Below are positions 25,818 through 34,272 of a DNA stretch of 64,000 nt, piece by piece. The notes beneath the pieces are model-generated. The model saw only the letters and a list, made by a program, of their open reading frames with translations, searched no databases and was not told where the DNA came from. Both the position numbers and the translations under genes were made by a program. Every line of letters starts with the position of its first letter. The stretch's first letter is position 1. The DNA comes from Mycolicibacterium sp. CR10 (lineage in GTDB: Bacteria; Actinomycetota; Actinomycetes; Mycobacteriales; Mycobacteriaceae), in NCBI RefSeq assembly GCF_005222675.1, contig NZ_STGE01000074.1:62001-126000 (forward strand), read 5' to 3'.

Positions 25818-25880
25818 CGCCGGAATTGCGTTCCACGCGGCGCCGACTCGCAACTTCTCGCGTGGAATGCAATTCCGGCG
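25818..25880. repeat. Hairpin repeat (family 1) between convergent genes
   Basis: 22-bp arms at 25818-25839 and 25859-25880, with one mismatch (a G-U pair in RNA) and a 19-bp loop, fill the 67-bp gap between the CoA transferase and epimerase genes. Each arm carries the core GGAATTGC(G/A)TTCC-type sequence seen in the other copies. There is no U-tract, so it is not a classical intrinsic terminator, but its position suggests 3'-end formation or insulation. Confidence 0.75.
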
Positions 25881-25881
25881 A

Positions 25882-26943
25882 TCAGGAGTCGGGGGCGGGG
25901 TCGCCGATCTTGCGCTTGATGGCTCCCCACGGGTCGGCGTACTGCCCGGGTTGCTTCCAGTAGGCGCCGCGACGCTTGAGGACCGCGCGAATGAGCGGGG
26001 CGGCCAGCGGAAGCACATACTTCGACGGACCCGCATTGCGGCTGGCCTCGTCGATCATGTCCCGCCACGAATAGTGTTGGAACCCCAACGCTTCCTGCGC
26101 GCGCGTGGTGTCCATCCAGTCGGTGACGAACCAGTCGTCGTCGCTGTTCGGATTGCCCTTGCGCCCCGGCGCGAGTCCACCCTTGAGTCCGCGGGCGGCA
26201 GCCAGCGCGGGAGTGATGTCGCCGTACAGGAGCCGGTGAGAGTCGTCTCCGGCGATCAGCAGGATCTCCCGCGCGACGTCGGCTGTGGTCGCCGCCGCGA
26301 AGGCCCACGCGACGTCACGCACGTCGACACTGTGCATGCGGCAGTCGGTCGGCAGCAGGCTCTCGAAGTACAGGGCGTCGGCGTTGAACGGGATCGCCTT
26401 GGGATCGACACTGAGCACCCCACCGAGCCGCAGCACCACCCACTCGAGCGACGAGGCGCGCACGATGGCCTCGGCCTCGGCCTTGTGTGCGCTGTACAGA
26501 TCGGAATGCTTCATCGGCATGTCCGCGGTCACCGGTCCAGTCGCGCGGTGCGGATTGCGGGCACCGAACACCGCGTTGCTCGAGGCCTGCACGAATCGCG
26601 GGGGAGTCGGTTGGGCTTCCGCGATACCGACCAGGGTCGCGGTGGCATCGACGTTGACACGCCGGGCGAGTGCGCGGTTCTTGTAGATCGCCGGAGGGAT
26701 GATCGCCGCGAGGTGGATGATCACCGCCGGAGCCACGTCGGCGACCAGGCGTGCGGTCTGTTCGGCGTTGGTGAGATCCGCCCAGTGAACGGTGACCCCA
26801 GGCGGCAACTGGGTGGCCGCCTTGCGGTTGGCGGGGCTGTCGAGGTCGGCGATGACGACGGTGCGGCCGAGCTCGGCCAGCCGACGAACTGTTGCCGAGC
26901 CGACGAGTCCGAAGCCGCCGGTGACAAGCACCGTTCCCGGCAT
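25882..26943 (-). CDS. NAD-dependent epimerase/dehydratase (extended SDR)
   Basis: A 353-residue extended SDR. TGGFGLVGSATVRRL binds the cofactor, HLAAIIPP follows, and the active-site region DLYSAHKAEAE places Tyr and Lys as YxxxK. It may reduce or oxidise sugar nucleotides, steroids or cinnamoyl-type ketones. TAGGAGC precedes the ATG at 26943. It is divergent from the acyltransferase at 27005, and its 3' end meets the hairpin repeat. The substrate is unknown. Confidence 0.82.
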   Translation of the reverse strand: MPGTVLVTGGFGLVGSATVRRLAELGRTVVIADLDSPANRKAATQLPPGVTVHWADLTNAEQTARLVADVAPAVIIHLAAIIPPAIYKNRALARRVNVDATATLVGIAEAQPTPPRFVQASSNAVFGARNPHRATGPVTADMPMKHSDLYSAHKAEAEAIVRASSLEWVVLRLGGVLSVDPKAIPFNADALYFESLLPTDCRMHSVDVRDVAWAFAAATTADVAREILLIAGDDSHRLLYGDITPALAAARGLKGGLAPGRKGNPNSDDDWFVTDWMDTTRAQEALGFQHYSWRDMIDEASRNAGPSKYVLPLAAPLIRAVLKRRGAYWKQPGQYADPWGAIKRKIGDPAPDS

Positions 26944-26969
26944 AAAGCGCTCCTAGCTGCGGATATGAC

Positions 26970-26988
26970 ATTCTCCGAAATGGAGATT
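26970..26988. promoter_or_regulatory. Palindrome in the epimerase/acyltransferase divergent promoter
   Basis: ATTCTCC-GAAAT-GGAGATT is a near-perfect inverted repeat. It is flanked by a 10-bp direct repeat ATATGACATT at 26963-26972 and 26992-27001, and the second copy ends 3 bp before the ATG at 27005. It probably binds a repressor. TAGCAT at 26988-26993 could be a -10 giving a leaderless transcript. All of this is inferred. Confidence 0.5.
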
Positions 26989-27004
26989 AGCATATGACAT
27001 TACC

Positions 27005-27802
27005 ATGTCCGACGAGCGCGCCGAGACGGCCAAGTGGGACCCTGAGTTCACCCGGCAGATTGCGAGTCGGGTGGGTCCGCTGATCAAACGATACTTCCGC
27101 GCCGAGGTCCGGGGACTGGATTCCATGCCCGCGGCGGGCGGGGCGCTGCTGGTGTCCAACCACTCCGGCGGGATGCTCACCCCGGACGTGCTCGTGTTCG
27201 CGCCCGAGTTCTACAAGCACTTCGGGTTCGACCGACCGCTGTACACGCTGGGTCACTACGGCATCTTCCTCGGACCCACCGGCAACCTGTTGCGTCGTGC
27301 AGGCGTGATCGAAGCGAGCCGCGAGAACGCCGGGGAAGCGCTGCGTGCCGGCGCCGTCGTGCTGGTGTTCCCGGGCGGCGACTACGACTCTTACCGGCCG
27401 ACCTTCACCGCGAACGTCGTCGACTTCGCCGGGCGCACCGGCTATGTCCGCACGGCGGTCGAATCGGGTGTGCCGATCGTGCCCATGGTGTCGATCGGCG
27501 CGCAGGAGACCCATCTGTTCCTGGCCCGCGGCGACTCGATCGCGCGCAAACTCGGCCTGACCAAGGCCCGCCTGGAGATCCTGCCCGTCAGCTTCGGCTT
27601 CCCGTTCGGCTTGTCCGTGATCTTCCCGCCCAACATTCCCTTGCCGTCCAAGATCGTCACCCGGGTTCTCGACCCGATCGACGTGGTCGCGGAGTTCGGC
27701 GAGAACCCCGACGTCGACGAGGTCGACCTGCACGTCCGGGCGGTCATGCAGGCCGGGCTCGACGACCTGGCCAAAGAGCGTCGATTCCCCATCCTGGGAT
27801 GA
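27005..27802 (+). CDS. PlsC-like lysophospholipid acyltransferase family protein
   Basis: A 265-residue acyltransferase. VSNHSGGMLTPD corresponds to the NHx4-6D catalytic motif, FPGGDYD to the second block (FPEG-like), and VPIVPMVSIGA to block IV. It transfers acyl chains to a lysolipid or a related acceptor at the membrane. No ribosome-binding site lies before the ATG, so the mRNA may be leaderless. It is coupled by ATGA to an acyl-CoA ligase, which fits acyl activation and transfer. Confidence 0.85.
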   Translation: MSDERAETAKWDPEFTRQIASRVGPLIKRYFRAEVRGLDSMPAAGGALLVSNHSGGMLTPDVLVFAPEFYKHFGFDRPLYTLGHYGIFLGPTGNLLRRAGVIEASRENAGEALRAGAVVLVFPGGDYDSYRPTFTANVVDFAGRTGYVRTAVESGVPIVPMVSIGAQETHLFLARGDSIARKLGLTKARLEILPVSFGFPFGLSVIFPPNIPLPSKIVTRVLDPIDVVAEFGENPDVDEVDLHVRAVMQAGLDDLAKERRFPILG

Positions 27803-29397
27803 GTGCAGTGGCAGACACTTTCGGGCTGCTGGCCACGCTCTGGCGGGCACGGCTGATCGCGCCGATGCGTCCGGACAGATACGTCCGGATGGGTGCAGCG
27901 ATGCGGCGCGCCGGAATCACCGCGACCGTGGGCTTCGCCGCGGCCGCGCAGCGATGCCCTGACCGTCCCGCGATCGTCGACGAGCTCGGCACCCTGACCT
28001 GGAAGCAGCTGGACACCCGCATCGATGCGCTCGGCGTCGCGCTGCAGGAACTCAAGCCGAAAACCGTTGCGGTGATGTGCCGCAACCACCGTGGCTTCGT
28101 CGAAACACTGGTGGCCGCCAACCGCATCGGTGCCGATGTGCTGCTGCTCAACACCTCCTTCGCCGGTCCGGCCATGGCGGCGGTCGTCGAGCGCGAGGGC
28201 GCCGACGTCGTCGTCTACGACCAGGAGTTCGCCGGCAGCGTCGAGCAGGCGCTGGCCGACCGGCCCGATGCCGTCAGAATTCTCGGCTGGACCGACAGCG
28301 CGGCCACCGACGAGCGCACCCTCGAGACGCTGATCGCCGCGCACGCCGGTCAGCGGCCCGCCGGCAGCGATCGCAAAAGCGACATCATTCTGCTGACCTC
28401 CGGCACCACCGGAACACCCAAGGGCGCCAAGCGCTCCGCGGGCAGCGGAGGTGCCGGCGACCTCAAGGCGGTGCTCGACCGGACGCCATGGCGCGCCGAG
28501 GAGCCGATCGTCATCGTGGCCCCGATGTTCCATGCATGGGGATTCTCCCAACTCCTGTTCTCGGCGCTGCTGGCCTGCACGATCGTGACGCGGCGCAAGT
28601 TCGATCCCGAAGCCACCCTCGACCTGGTCGACCGGCACCAAGCAACCGGTCTGGCCGTCGTCCCGGTGATGTTCGACCGCATCATGGATCTCCCCGACGA
28701 TATCCGAAACCGCTACAGCGGCAGGTCACTTCGCTTCGCCACCGCTTCCGGCTCACGGATGCGCCCCGATGTGGTCACCGCATTCATGGATCAGTTCGGC
28801 GACGTGATCTACAACAACTACAACGCCACCGAGGCGGGCATGATCGCCACGGCGACGCCTGCGGACCTGCGCGCGGCACCCGACACCGCGGGCACGCCCG
28901 CCGACGGCACGGAGATCCGCATCCTCGGCAATGACTGCAGCGAGCTTCGCGCAGGCGATGTCGGACAGATCTACGTCCGCAGCGGAACCCTGTTCGACGG
29001 CTACACGTCTGGGGCCACGAAAGATTTCCACGATGGGTTCATGGCGTCGGGCGACATGGGTTATCTCGACGAGGCCGGTCGCCTGTTCGTGGTGGGGCGC
29101 GACGACGAGATGATCGTCTCCGGGGGAGAGAACGTCTACCCCATCGAGGTGGAGAAGGCGCTGTCCGCCCATGCCGAGGTGGCCGAGGCGGTGGTGCTCG
29201 GTGTCGACGACGAGCAGTACGGGCAGCGCTTGGTCGCCTACGTCGTGCTGACAGCCGGGGCGTCGGCGACCCCGGAGACCCTCAAGCAACACGTTCGCGA
29301 GAGCCTCGCGAATTACAAAGTGCCGCGCGACATCACGGTCCTGTCTGAGCTGCCACGGGGCAGCACGGGCAAGATCCTGCGGAACGAGTTGCGTTAA
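27799..29397 (+). CDS. Acyl-CoA synthetase (AMP-binding, FadD-like)
   Basis: A 532-residue ANL-superfamily ligase. The P-loop LTSGTTGTPKGAK lies near residue 198, NNYNATEAG is motif A5, GDMGYLDEAGRLFVVGRDDEMI contains the hinge, and GSTGKILRNELR carries the catalytic Lys near the C-terminus. It activates a carboxylic acid to its CoA ester. The stop shares a TTAA tetranucleotide with the convergent WS/DGAT stop. Confidence 0.92.
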   Translation: MSAVADTFGLLATLWRARLIAPMRPDRYVRMGAAMRRAGITATVGFAAAAQRCPDRPAIVDELGTLTWKQLDTRIDALGVALQELKPKTVAVMCRNHRGFVETLVAANRIGADVLLLNTSFAGPAMAAVVEREGADVVVYDQEFAGSVEQALADRPDAVRILGWTDSAATDERTLETLIAAHAGQRPAGSDRKSDIILLTSGTTGTPKGAKRSAGSGGAGDLKAVLDRTPWRAEEPIVIVAPMFHAWGFSQLLFSALLACTIVTRRKFDPEATLDLVDRHQATGLAVVPVMFDRIMDLPDDIRNRYSGRSLRFATASGSRMRPDVVTAFMDQFGDVIYNNYNATEAGMIATATPADLRAAPDTAGTPADGTEIRILGNDCSELRAGDVGQIYVRSGTLFDGYTSGATKDFHDGFMASGDMGYLDEAGRLFVVGRDDEMIVSGGENVYPIEVEKALSAHAEVAEAVVLGVDDEQYGQRLVAYVVLTAGASATPETLKQHVRESLANYKVPRDITVLSELPRGSTGKILRNELR

Positions 29398-30848
29398 CCG
29401 CCTGCCGGCGCCGGGGCCATCGCGGTGTCGACGGTGCTCGAGCGGGGCAGCCCGCACGCGACGCGCAGTTCGTCGAAGGCCTGGACCATGGCGTCGGTGG
29501 CCTCGTGTGTGTCGGCGAAGGTGCGATCGTCGGAGAGTACCGCGATGTCGACCTGGTCGACGTAACTCCAGACCGTCATGTTGAACGCGCTCGCCGCGGA
29601 AAGCACTCCGACAGAGTAGATCTCGCTGACGGGTGCGCCGCCGATGTGGCCGCGCTGCCGGGGTCCGGGGACATTGGAGACCGCGACGTTCATCAGCCGG
29701 TTGTGGTCCGCGTGCTTGGACTGGGCGCGGAACAGCGCCGGTGCCAGCGGTGGTGGCAGGTACTCCAGCATCCGGCCCTGCAGCGTGGGGCCGAGCAGTT
29801 CGTTGGTCTCCTTGCCCCTGGCGGTGGCCAGCGAGGTCAGCCTCACGCGCTCGAGCGGATCGTCGATGTGCACGGGCAGCGACACCATGATGCCGCCGAT
29901 CTCATTGCCGGTGACCCGCTCGGTGGACTTGTCGGTGCTCACCGGGACCGTCGCCATCAGGGGGCGGTCGGCGTGGCCGTCGTAGCGCAACAACAACTCC
30001 CGCAGACCTCCGGCGGCGACCGCGAGCACGACGTCGTTGAAGGTCACGCCGAGATGCTTACCGGTCTCCTTCACCTCGGCCAACGACAGGGTCGCGGTCG
30101 CGAACGTGCGCACCGGGGACACCACGTGGTTGAGAAAGGTCGGGGGAGCGTTGAACGGCTTCGCCAGATCAGGCTGGTCATCTCGGGTCTTCGCGCGCTT
30201 GCGCAGCCGCGTCACTCCCCGGGCGGCGTCGGCCACCAGATGCGGCAGCGCCGCCATGTTCTGGAAGTGGTCGAGTTGCGCCTCCCACAGCAGCCGGCCT
30301 GGCGACGGCGCAGGGCACTGGTCGGGTGGTTCGTCGCGTTCTTCTCGCGGGGACCCGGCCAGATCCATCAGCCGCGCAAGCAGATTGGCCGATGCCACAC
30401 CGTCGGCCAGAGTGTGGTGGACCTTGCCGATGAGTGCGAAGCGGTCCGCGGCCATCTCCTCGGCGAAGTAGAACTCCCACAGTGGGCGGGTGCGGTCCAG
30501 CGGCGTGCTGGCGATCTCTCCGATCACCTGATCGAGTTCGCGACGACCGCCGGGAGCCGGAACGCGCACCCGGCGCAGGTGGTAGTCGAGGTCCACCGGG
30601 CAGTCCTGCATCCACATCGGGTGGTGCAGCCGCCACGGGATGTCGACCAGGCGGTAGCGCAGCGGCTCCAGCAGATGAAGCCGGCGCACCACGGTCCTGC
30701 GGAACGCCTCGAACCCGAACTCGCCGTCGTAGTGGGCGGCGTCGATCACCGCGACCTTCAACGTGTGCGTGTGCAGACTGGGTGTCTCGCTGTACAACAG
30801 CATGGCGTCCATGCCGTTGAGCCGCTTCATGGTGAACCATGCAACCAC
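29394..30848 (-). CDS. WS/DGAT/MGAT-family O-acyltransferase
   Basis: A 484-residue wax-ester synthase/diacylglycerol acyltransferase. The catalytic HHTLADG is at 144-150, and the N-terminal LNGMDAMLLYSE and C-terminal NVAVSNVPGP motifs are typical. It makes triacylglycerol or wax esters from acyl-CoA at the membrane. A second in-frame ATG at 30830 (MKRLNGMD) is a credible alternative start, since the family often begins there. The adjacent ligase could supply acyl-CoA. Confidence 0.92.
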   Translation of the reverse strand: MVAWFTMKRLNGMDAMLLYSETPSLHTHTLKVAVIDAAHYDGEFGFEAFRRTVVRRLHLLEPLRYRLVDIPWRLHHPMWMQDCPVDLDYHLRRVRVPAPGGRRELDQVIGEIASTPLDRTRPLWEFYFAEEMAADRFALIGKVHHTLADGVASANLLARLMDLAGSPREERDEPPDQCPAPSPGRLLWEAQLDHFQNMAALPHLVADAARGVTRLRKRAKTRDDQPDLAKPFNAPPTFLNHVVSPVRTFATATLSLAEVKETGKHLGVTFNDVVLAVAAGGLRELLLRYDGHADRPLMATVPVSTDKSTERVTGNEIGGIMVSLPVHIDDPLERVRLTSLATARGKETNELLGPTLQGRMLEYLPPPLAPALFRAQSKHADHNRLMNVAVSNVPGPRQRGHIGGAPVSEIYSVGVLSAASAFNMTVWSYVDQVDIAVLSDDRTFADTHEATDAMVQAFDELRVACGLPRSSTVDTAMAPAPAGG

Positions 30849-30884
30849 CCGGGTTTCATGATCAGGGTGGTTTGACCGAATGCG

Positions 30885-31967
30885 TCAGGCGCCGATGGCG
30901 GCCAGCGCCTCCCGGGTGTCCAGGTCTACGAACGCCGCCGCATACCGCTGCGCAAACGCCAGGCAGATGTCCGCCCGCTGCCAGGCGTCCCCACCCGAGA
31001 GGGTGGCCATCCAGATGGCCAGGCCGTGCGCGACCGACGCCCGATAGCCCAGCCAGATGTCCCCGGCGGTCGGCATCTCGCCGGCGGGCAAGTGCAGCGC
31101 ACCGCGGTACTCCTCGAGCAGGTCGCGCTCGGACCGGCGGCGGTCCTCAATGGTGAGAGCGCCCTGCAGGAAATAGCCGAGGTCCAGCGAAAAGTTCCCG
31201 CGCCGCACCATCTGCCAGTCCAGGAAGCCGACCGTCTGGTCCGGCAGCACGTAGGTGTTGCCGATGTGCGGGTCACCGTGCAACAGGGTGGGAGGTGCGA
31301 ATGACGATTCGGTGAGTGTTCCGATGTAGCGCGTCCAGATGTCGACGAAGAGGTCCGTCCCAGTGAGCGCGAGGACTTCGGCGGGCACCGTGTCGCCCAA
31401 TCGCTCGTGCGCGATGTGCAGCGGCGCGTACTCGAGCCCGGCGAAGGCGACGAAGGGCTCGACCCAGGTCAGCGCGGGCTCCTGGGCGAGTCGGTCGCCC
31501 CAATACTGGCTGTGCAGCCGGGCCAGGCCCCGCACGCCGCCAGCGACCTGATCCACCGTCATCGGTCGGGTGGAGTCACGGGGATCGGCTCCTCGCGACA
31601 CCACGTCCTCCATCACCATCAGGAAGTCGCGCCGGCCCTCGTCGATGATCGCCGCGTAAACCGCCGGATGGTCAAGGGGCAAAACGACTCCCGATGAGAA
31701 CAGTCGCGGTTCGTGGTACAGCCCGCTGGTCAGCGCGACGAGGTCGGCGTGCTCGGGGTCGACGGCCTTGGCGAACACCGTCGCCGGTCCGGCGCCCGCC
31801 GCGTAGCTGAGTCCGAGGCGCGCTCTGCGGTTGGTTCCGTCGTCGCGCAGCACGACCTGCACCGCGTCGACTTCCGCGCCCGGAAAGTGCTGTGCGAGCA
31901 CTGAAGTCATCCACTCCGGGGTGATCTCATCCCAGCCCTGCGGAATCGACAGTTCCGCGGCGGTCAT
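30885..31967 (-). CDS. APH-type phosphotransferase family protein
   Basis: A 360-residue kinase-like protein. The Brenner motif LLHGDPHIGN and the metal-binding VGFLDWQM are complete, so it is probably active. In mycobacteria such proteins often phosphorylate small alcohols or hydroxyacyl compounds rather than antibiotics. It lies 12 bp from the mycofactocin-type SDR in the same direction. A second APH protein, paired with an acyl-CoA dehydrogenase, is at 51354-52451. Confidence 0.85.
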   Translation of the reverse strand: MTAAELSIPQGWDEITPEWMTSVLAQHFPGAEVDAVQVVLRDDGTNRRARLGLSYAAGAGPATVFAKAVDPEHADLVALTSGLYHEPRLFSSGVVLPLDHPAVYAAIIDEGRRDFLMVMEDVVSRGADPRDSTRPMTVDQVAGGVRGLARLHSQYWGDRLAQEPALTWVEPFVAFAGLEYAPLHIAHERLGDTVPAEVLALTGTDLFVDIWTRYIGTLTESSFAPPTLLHGDPHIGNTYVLPDQTVGFLDWQMVRRGNFSLDLGYFLQGALTIEDRRRSERDLLEEYRGALHLPAGEMPTAGDIWLGYRASVAHGLAIWMATLSGGDAWQRADICLAFAQRYAAAFVDLDTREALAAIGA

Positions 31968-31979
31968 CGTGTTTCCCGG

Positions 31980-32816
31980 CTACTTCAGGCAGCTGCCGCC
32001 ATCGACCGGCAGTGTGACGCCGGTGATGTAGCGAGCTTCGTCGGAGGCCAGGAACAATACTGCGTTGGCGATGTCCTCGGGCTCGACCCAACCGATCGGC
32101 AGGGTGTGCATCAACTGACCGATCACCTTCATGTCATCAGGACCCGGGTTCTCCAGGTCCGGCCGGAACAGCTTCATCGTCGGCTCGTTCATGAACAGCG
32201 GGGTGTTCACATTGGTGGGGTGCACCGAGTTGACGCGGATGTTCTGCGCGCCCAGCTCGACCGCGAAGGTTCTCATCAGGCCGACGACGCCGTGCTTGGC
32301 GGCGACGTAATGACCGGTGTGCGGGTACGCCTTGAGCCCGCCGACGGAGCTGGTCAGGATGATCGAGCCGCCCCGGCCGCCCTTGAGGATATGGGGGACA
32401 GCGGCTTTCACGGACTTCCACACACCGCTGAGGTTGACGTCGATCATGTCAGTCCAGTCGCCTTCGCTGGTCTTGTCCAGCGTGTGGCCGCCGTTGCCGA
32501 TACCGGCGTTGGCCACGATGATGTCGAGCCGACCGAACTCCTCGACGCCGGCGTCCACCGCCGCCTTCAGCGCGTCGTAGTCACGCACGTCGACCTCGGT
32601 GGTGTGGATACGGCCACCGGCGTTCTTGACCAGATCTGCGGTTTCGGCGAGATCTTCCGGGGTCGACAAGGGGATCAGCACGCTGTCGATCTGCTTGCAG
32701 ATGTCGACGGCGATGATGTCGGCGCCCTCTTCGGCCAGCCGCACCGCGTGCGCCCGCCCTTGTCCACGGGCCGCGCCGGTGATGAACGCGACCTTGCCTT
32801 CTACACGTCCTGCCAT
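31980..32816 (-). CDS. Mycofactocin-coupled SDR oxidoreductase
   Basis: A 278-residue SDR. TGAARGQGRAHAVRLAEEGADIIAVD is followed by the long insert DICKQIDSVLIPLSTPEDLAET, which marks the mycofactocin-coupled SDR group that holds NAD non-exchangeably. Catalytic YVAAKHG and the terminal TLPVDGGSCLK are present. The ATG at 32816 follows AAAGGA. It probably oxidises the alcohol made by the upstream P450, with electrons passing to mycofactocin; no mycofactocin biosynthesis gene is in the window. Confidence 0.9.
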   Translation of the reverse strand: MAGRVEGKVAFITGAARGQGRAHAVRLAEEGADIIAVDICKQIDSVLIPLSTPEDLAETADLVKNAGGRIHTTEVDVRDYDALKAAVDAGVEEFGRLDIIVANAGIGNGGHTLDKTSEGDWTDMIDVNLSGVWKSVKAAVPHILKGGRGGSIILTSSVGGLKAYPHTGHYVAAKHGVVGLMRTFAVELGAQNIRVNSVHPTNVNTPLFMNEPTMKLFRPDLENPGPDDMKVIGQLMHTLPIGWVEPEDIANAVLFLASDEARYITGVTLPVDGGSCLK

Positions 32817-32851
32817 GTCTGTCAGTCCTTTTGTGAGGGGTTTCTTGGTTT

Positions 32852-34072
32852 TCAGGAGACGAAGGTGGGCATCGAATCCCAGCCGCGAACTGCGGTGGTC
32901 TGCGACGGAACGGCGTTGGGCCAGTCGACTTCCCACTCGGGGAACCGTTTGAGGATCTCCTCGAGTGCGATCCGGCCCTCCAGCCGGGCGAGTGCGTTGC
33001 CCATGCAGAAGTGCGTGCCGGCACCGAACGTCATGTGCGAGTGCTGCTCTCGGTGGATGTCGAAAACGTCGCCGTTGGGTGGAAAGCGGCCGTGGTCGCG
33101 GTTGGCGGCACCCACCAACAGCAGCATGGCGCTGCCTTCCGGCACCGGCTGGCCGTAGTACTCGGTGTCGCGCGCAACGTAGCGGGCTATTTGAAGTGCC
33201 GGCGGTTCCCAGCGCAGGATCTCTTCGACCGCCTGTGGGATGAGGGCGGGGTTCTCCGCCATCTCCCGACGCTGGTCGGGGTGTTCGGCCAGCGTCTTGC
33301 CGGCCCAGCCGATCAGCCGGGTGGTGGTCTCGGCGCCCGCCGTGGCGACCACGGTGAGGTACATCAGTAACTCGTCCCGCCGCAACCGCCGCACGGTGCC
33401 GGTCTCGTCCTCGAACTCAACGTTGAGCAGGTCGGTCATGATGTCGTCCGATGGATGCTCGGTGCGGTAGTCGAGGAACTCGGCGAACACCTCACCGGTG
33501 GCGAGCAGGTCGACCTGCTCGCTCTGCAGGGTCGCCTCCCCATGGTCGGCGACCCGGCGCTGGTGCTCTTCCGGAATCCCCAGGAGCATCCCGATCACCC
33601 GCATCGGCATCTGCTCGCCGAGGTCGTTGACGAAGTCGAATCGGCCGGTGCCGACCAACGGGTCGAGGCACCGGGCGGTGAACTCGCGGATCTGCGGTTC
33701 CAGGGCATGCACCTTGCGCGGGGTGAACATCCGAGACAGCAAGTTGCGGTGGATGTTGTGGATGGGCGGATCCTCGAAGATCAGTGTGCCGGGAGGGATC
33801 TCCATGCCGGACTTGATGATCTCCAGCAGCGCGCCGCGACCGGAGATGAAGGTCTCGTGGTCGATCACGGCCCTGTTGACATCGTCGTAGCGGCTCAACG
33901 CATAGAAATCGTGCTTGCTGTTGTAGTACAGCGGTGCTTCCTCGCGGATGCGGGCGAACACCGGGTAGGGGTTCATGTTGAGTTCGACGCTGTACGGGTC
34001 GTAGTACAACTCCTCCGCCGTCGCGGCGTCAGCGCTGATCGTCAAGGGTGTCCCTCTCGCCGGACCGGTCAT
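32852..34072 (-). CDS. Cytochrome P450 without adjacent ferredoxin
   Basis: 406 residues from the ATG at 34072. A TTG at 34045 with AGAGGG upstream is an equally good start. The I-helix is TAGAETTTR, the ExxR is in EEILRWEPP, and the heme loop FGAGTHFCMG carries Cys356 (numbering from the ATG). It precedes the mycofactocin SDR by 35 bp, so hydroxylation then alcohol oxidation is likely. Unlike the other three P450s it has no neighbouring ferredoxin. Confidence 0.92.
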   Translation of the reverse strand: MTGPARGTPLTISADAATAEELYYDPYSVELNMNPYPVFARIREEAPLYYNSKHDFYALSRYDDVNRAVIDHETFISGRGALLEIIKSGMEIPPGTLIFEDPPIHNIHRNLLSRMFTPRKVHALEPQIREFTARCLDPLVGTGRFDFVNDLGEQMPMRVIGMLLGIPEEHQRRVADHGEATLQSEQVDLLATGEVFAEFLDYRTEHPSDDIMTDLLNVEFEDETGTVRRLRRDELLMYLTVVATAGAETTTRLIGWAGKTLAEHPDQRREMAENPALIPQAVEEILRWEPPALQIARYVARDTEYYGQPVPEGSAMLLLVGAANRDHGRFPPNGDVFDIHREQHSHMTFGAGTHFCMGNALARLEGRIALEEILKRFPEWEVDWPNAVPSQTTAVRGWDSMPTFVS

Positions 34073-34159
34073 TCGTAAGACATCGGGCTGCAATCTGTCT
34101 CACAACTCTGGCATCGCCGATGCGGAAGTGTCAATGGGGGACTCGTTTTAGGCAATCAA

Positions 34160-34199
34160 TCTTCTCTGAAGAGAAGAACAGTCTTCTCCGAAGTGAAAG
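34160..34199. promoter_or_regulatory. Tandem palindromes upstream of the P450 at 32852-34072
   Basis: TCTTCTCTGAAGAGAAGA at 34160-34177 is a perfect inverted repeat with 8-bp arms. A degenerate copy CTTCTCCGAAGTGAAAG starts at 34183, in register 22 bp away. The pair lies about 90-130 bp before the P450 start and probably forms a two-site operator. The regulator is unknown; the adjacent TetR at 34273 is a candidate. Confidence 0.55.
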
Positions 34200-34233
34200 T
34201 GGTCTGGAAGCGGCACCGTAGACCACTGGGCGT

Positions 34234-34248
34234 GCGAATCGAATTCTA
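34234..34248. promoter_or_regulatory. Degenerate copy of the GAGAATnnnATTCTC palindrome
   Basis: Read on the minus strand, TAGAATTCGATTCGC matches GAGAATCCGATTCTC (5982-5996) at 12 of 15 positions. It lies between the TetR 3' end and the P450, 162 bp before the P450 start. This is weaker than the four intergenic copies with full GAGAA/TTCTC half-sites. Confidence 0.35.
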
Positions 34249-34272
34249 GGAGAAGGAGAGCTGGCTTCTCAG

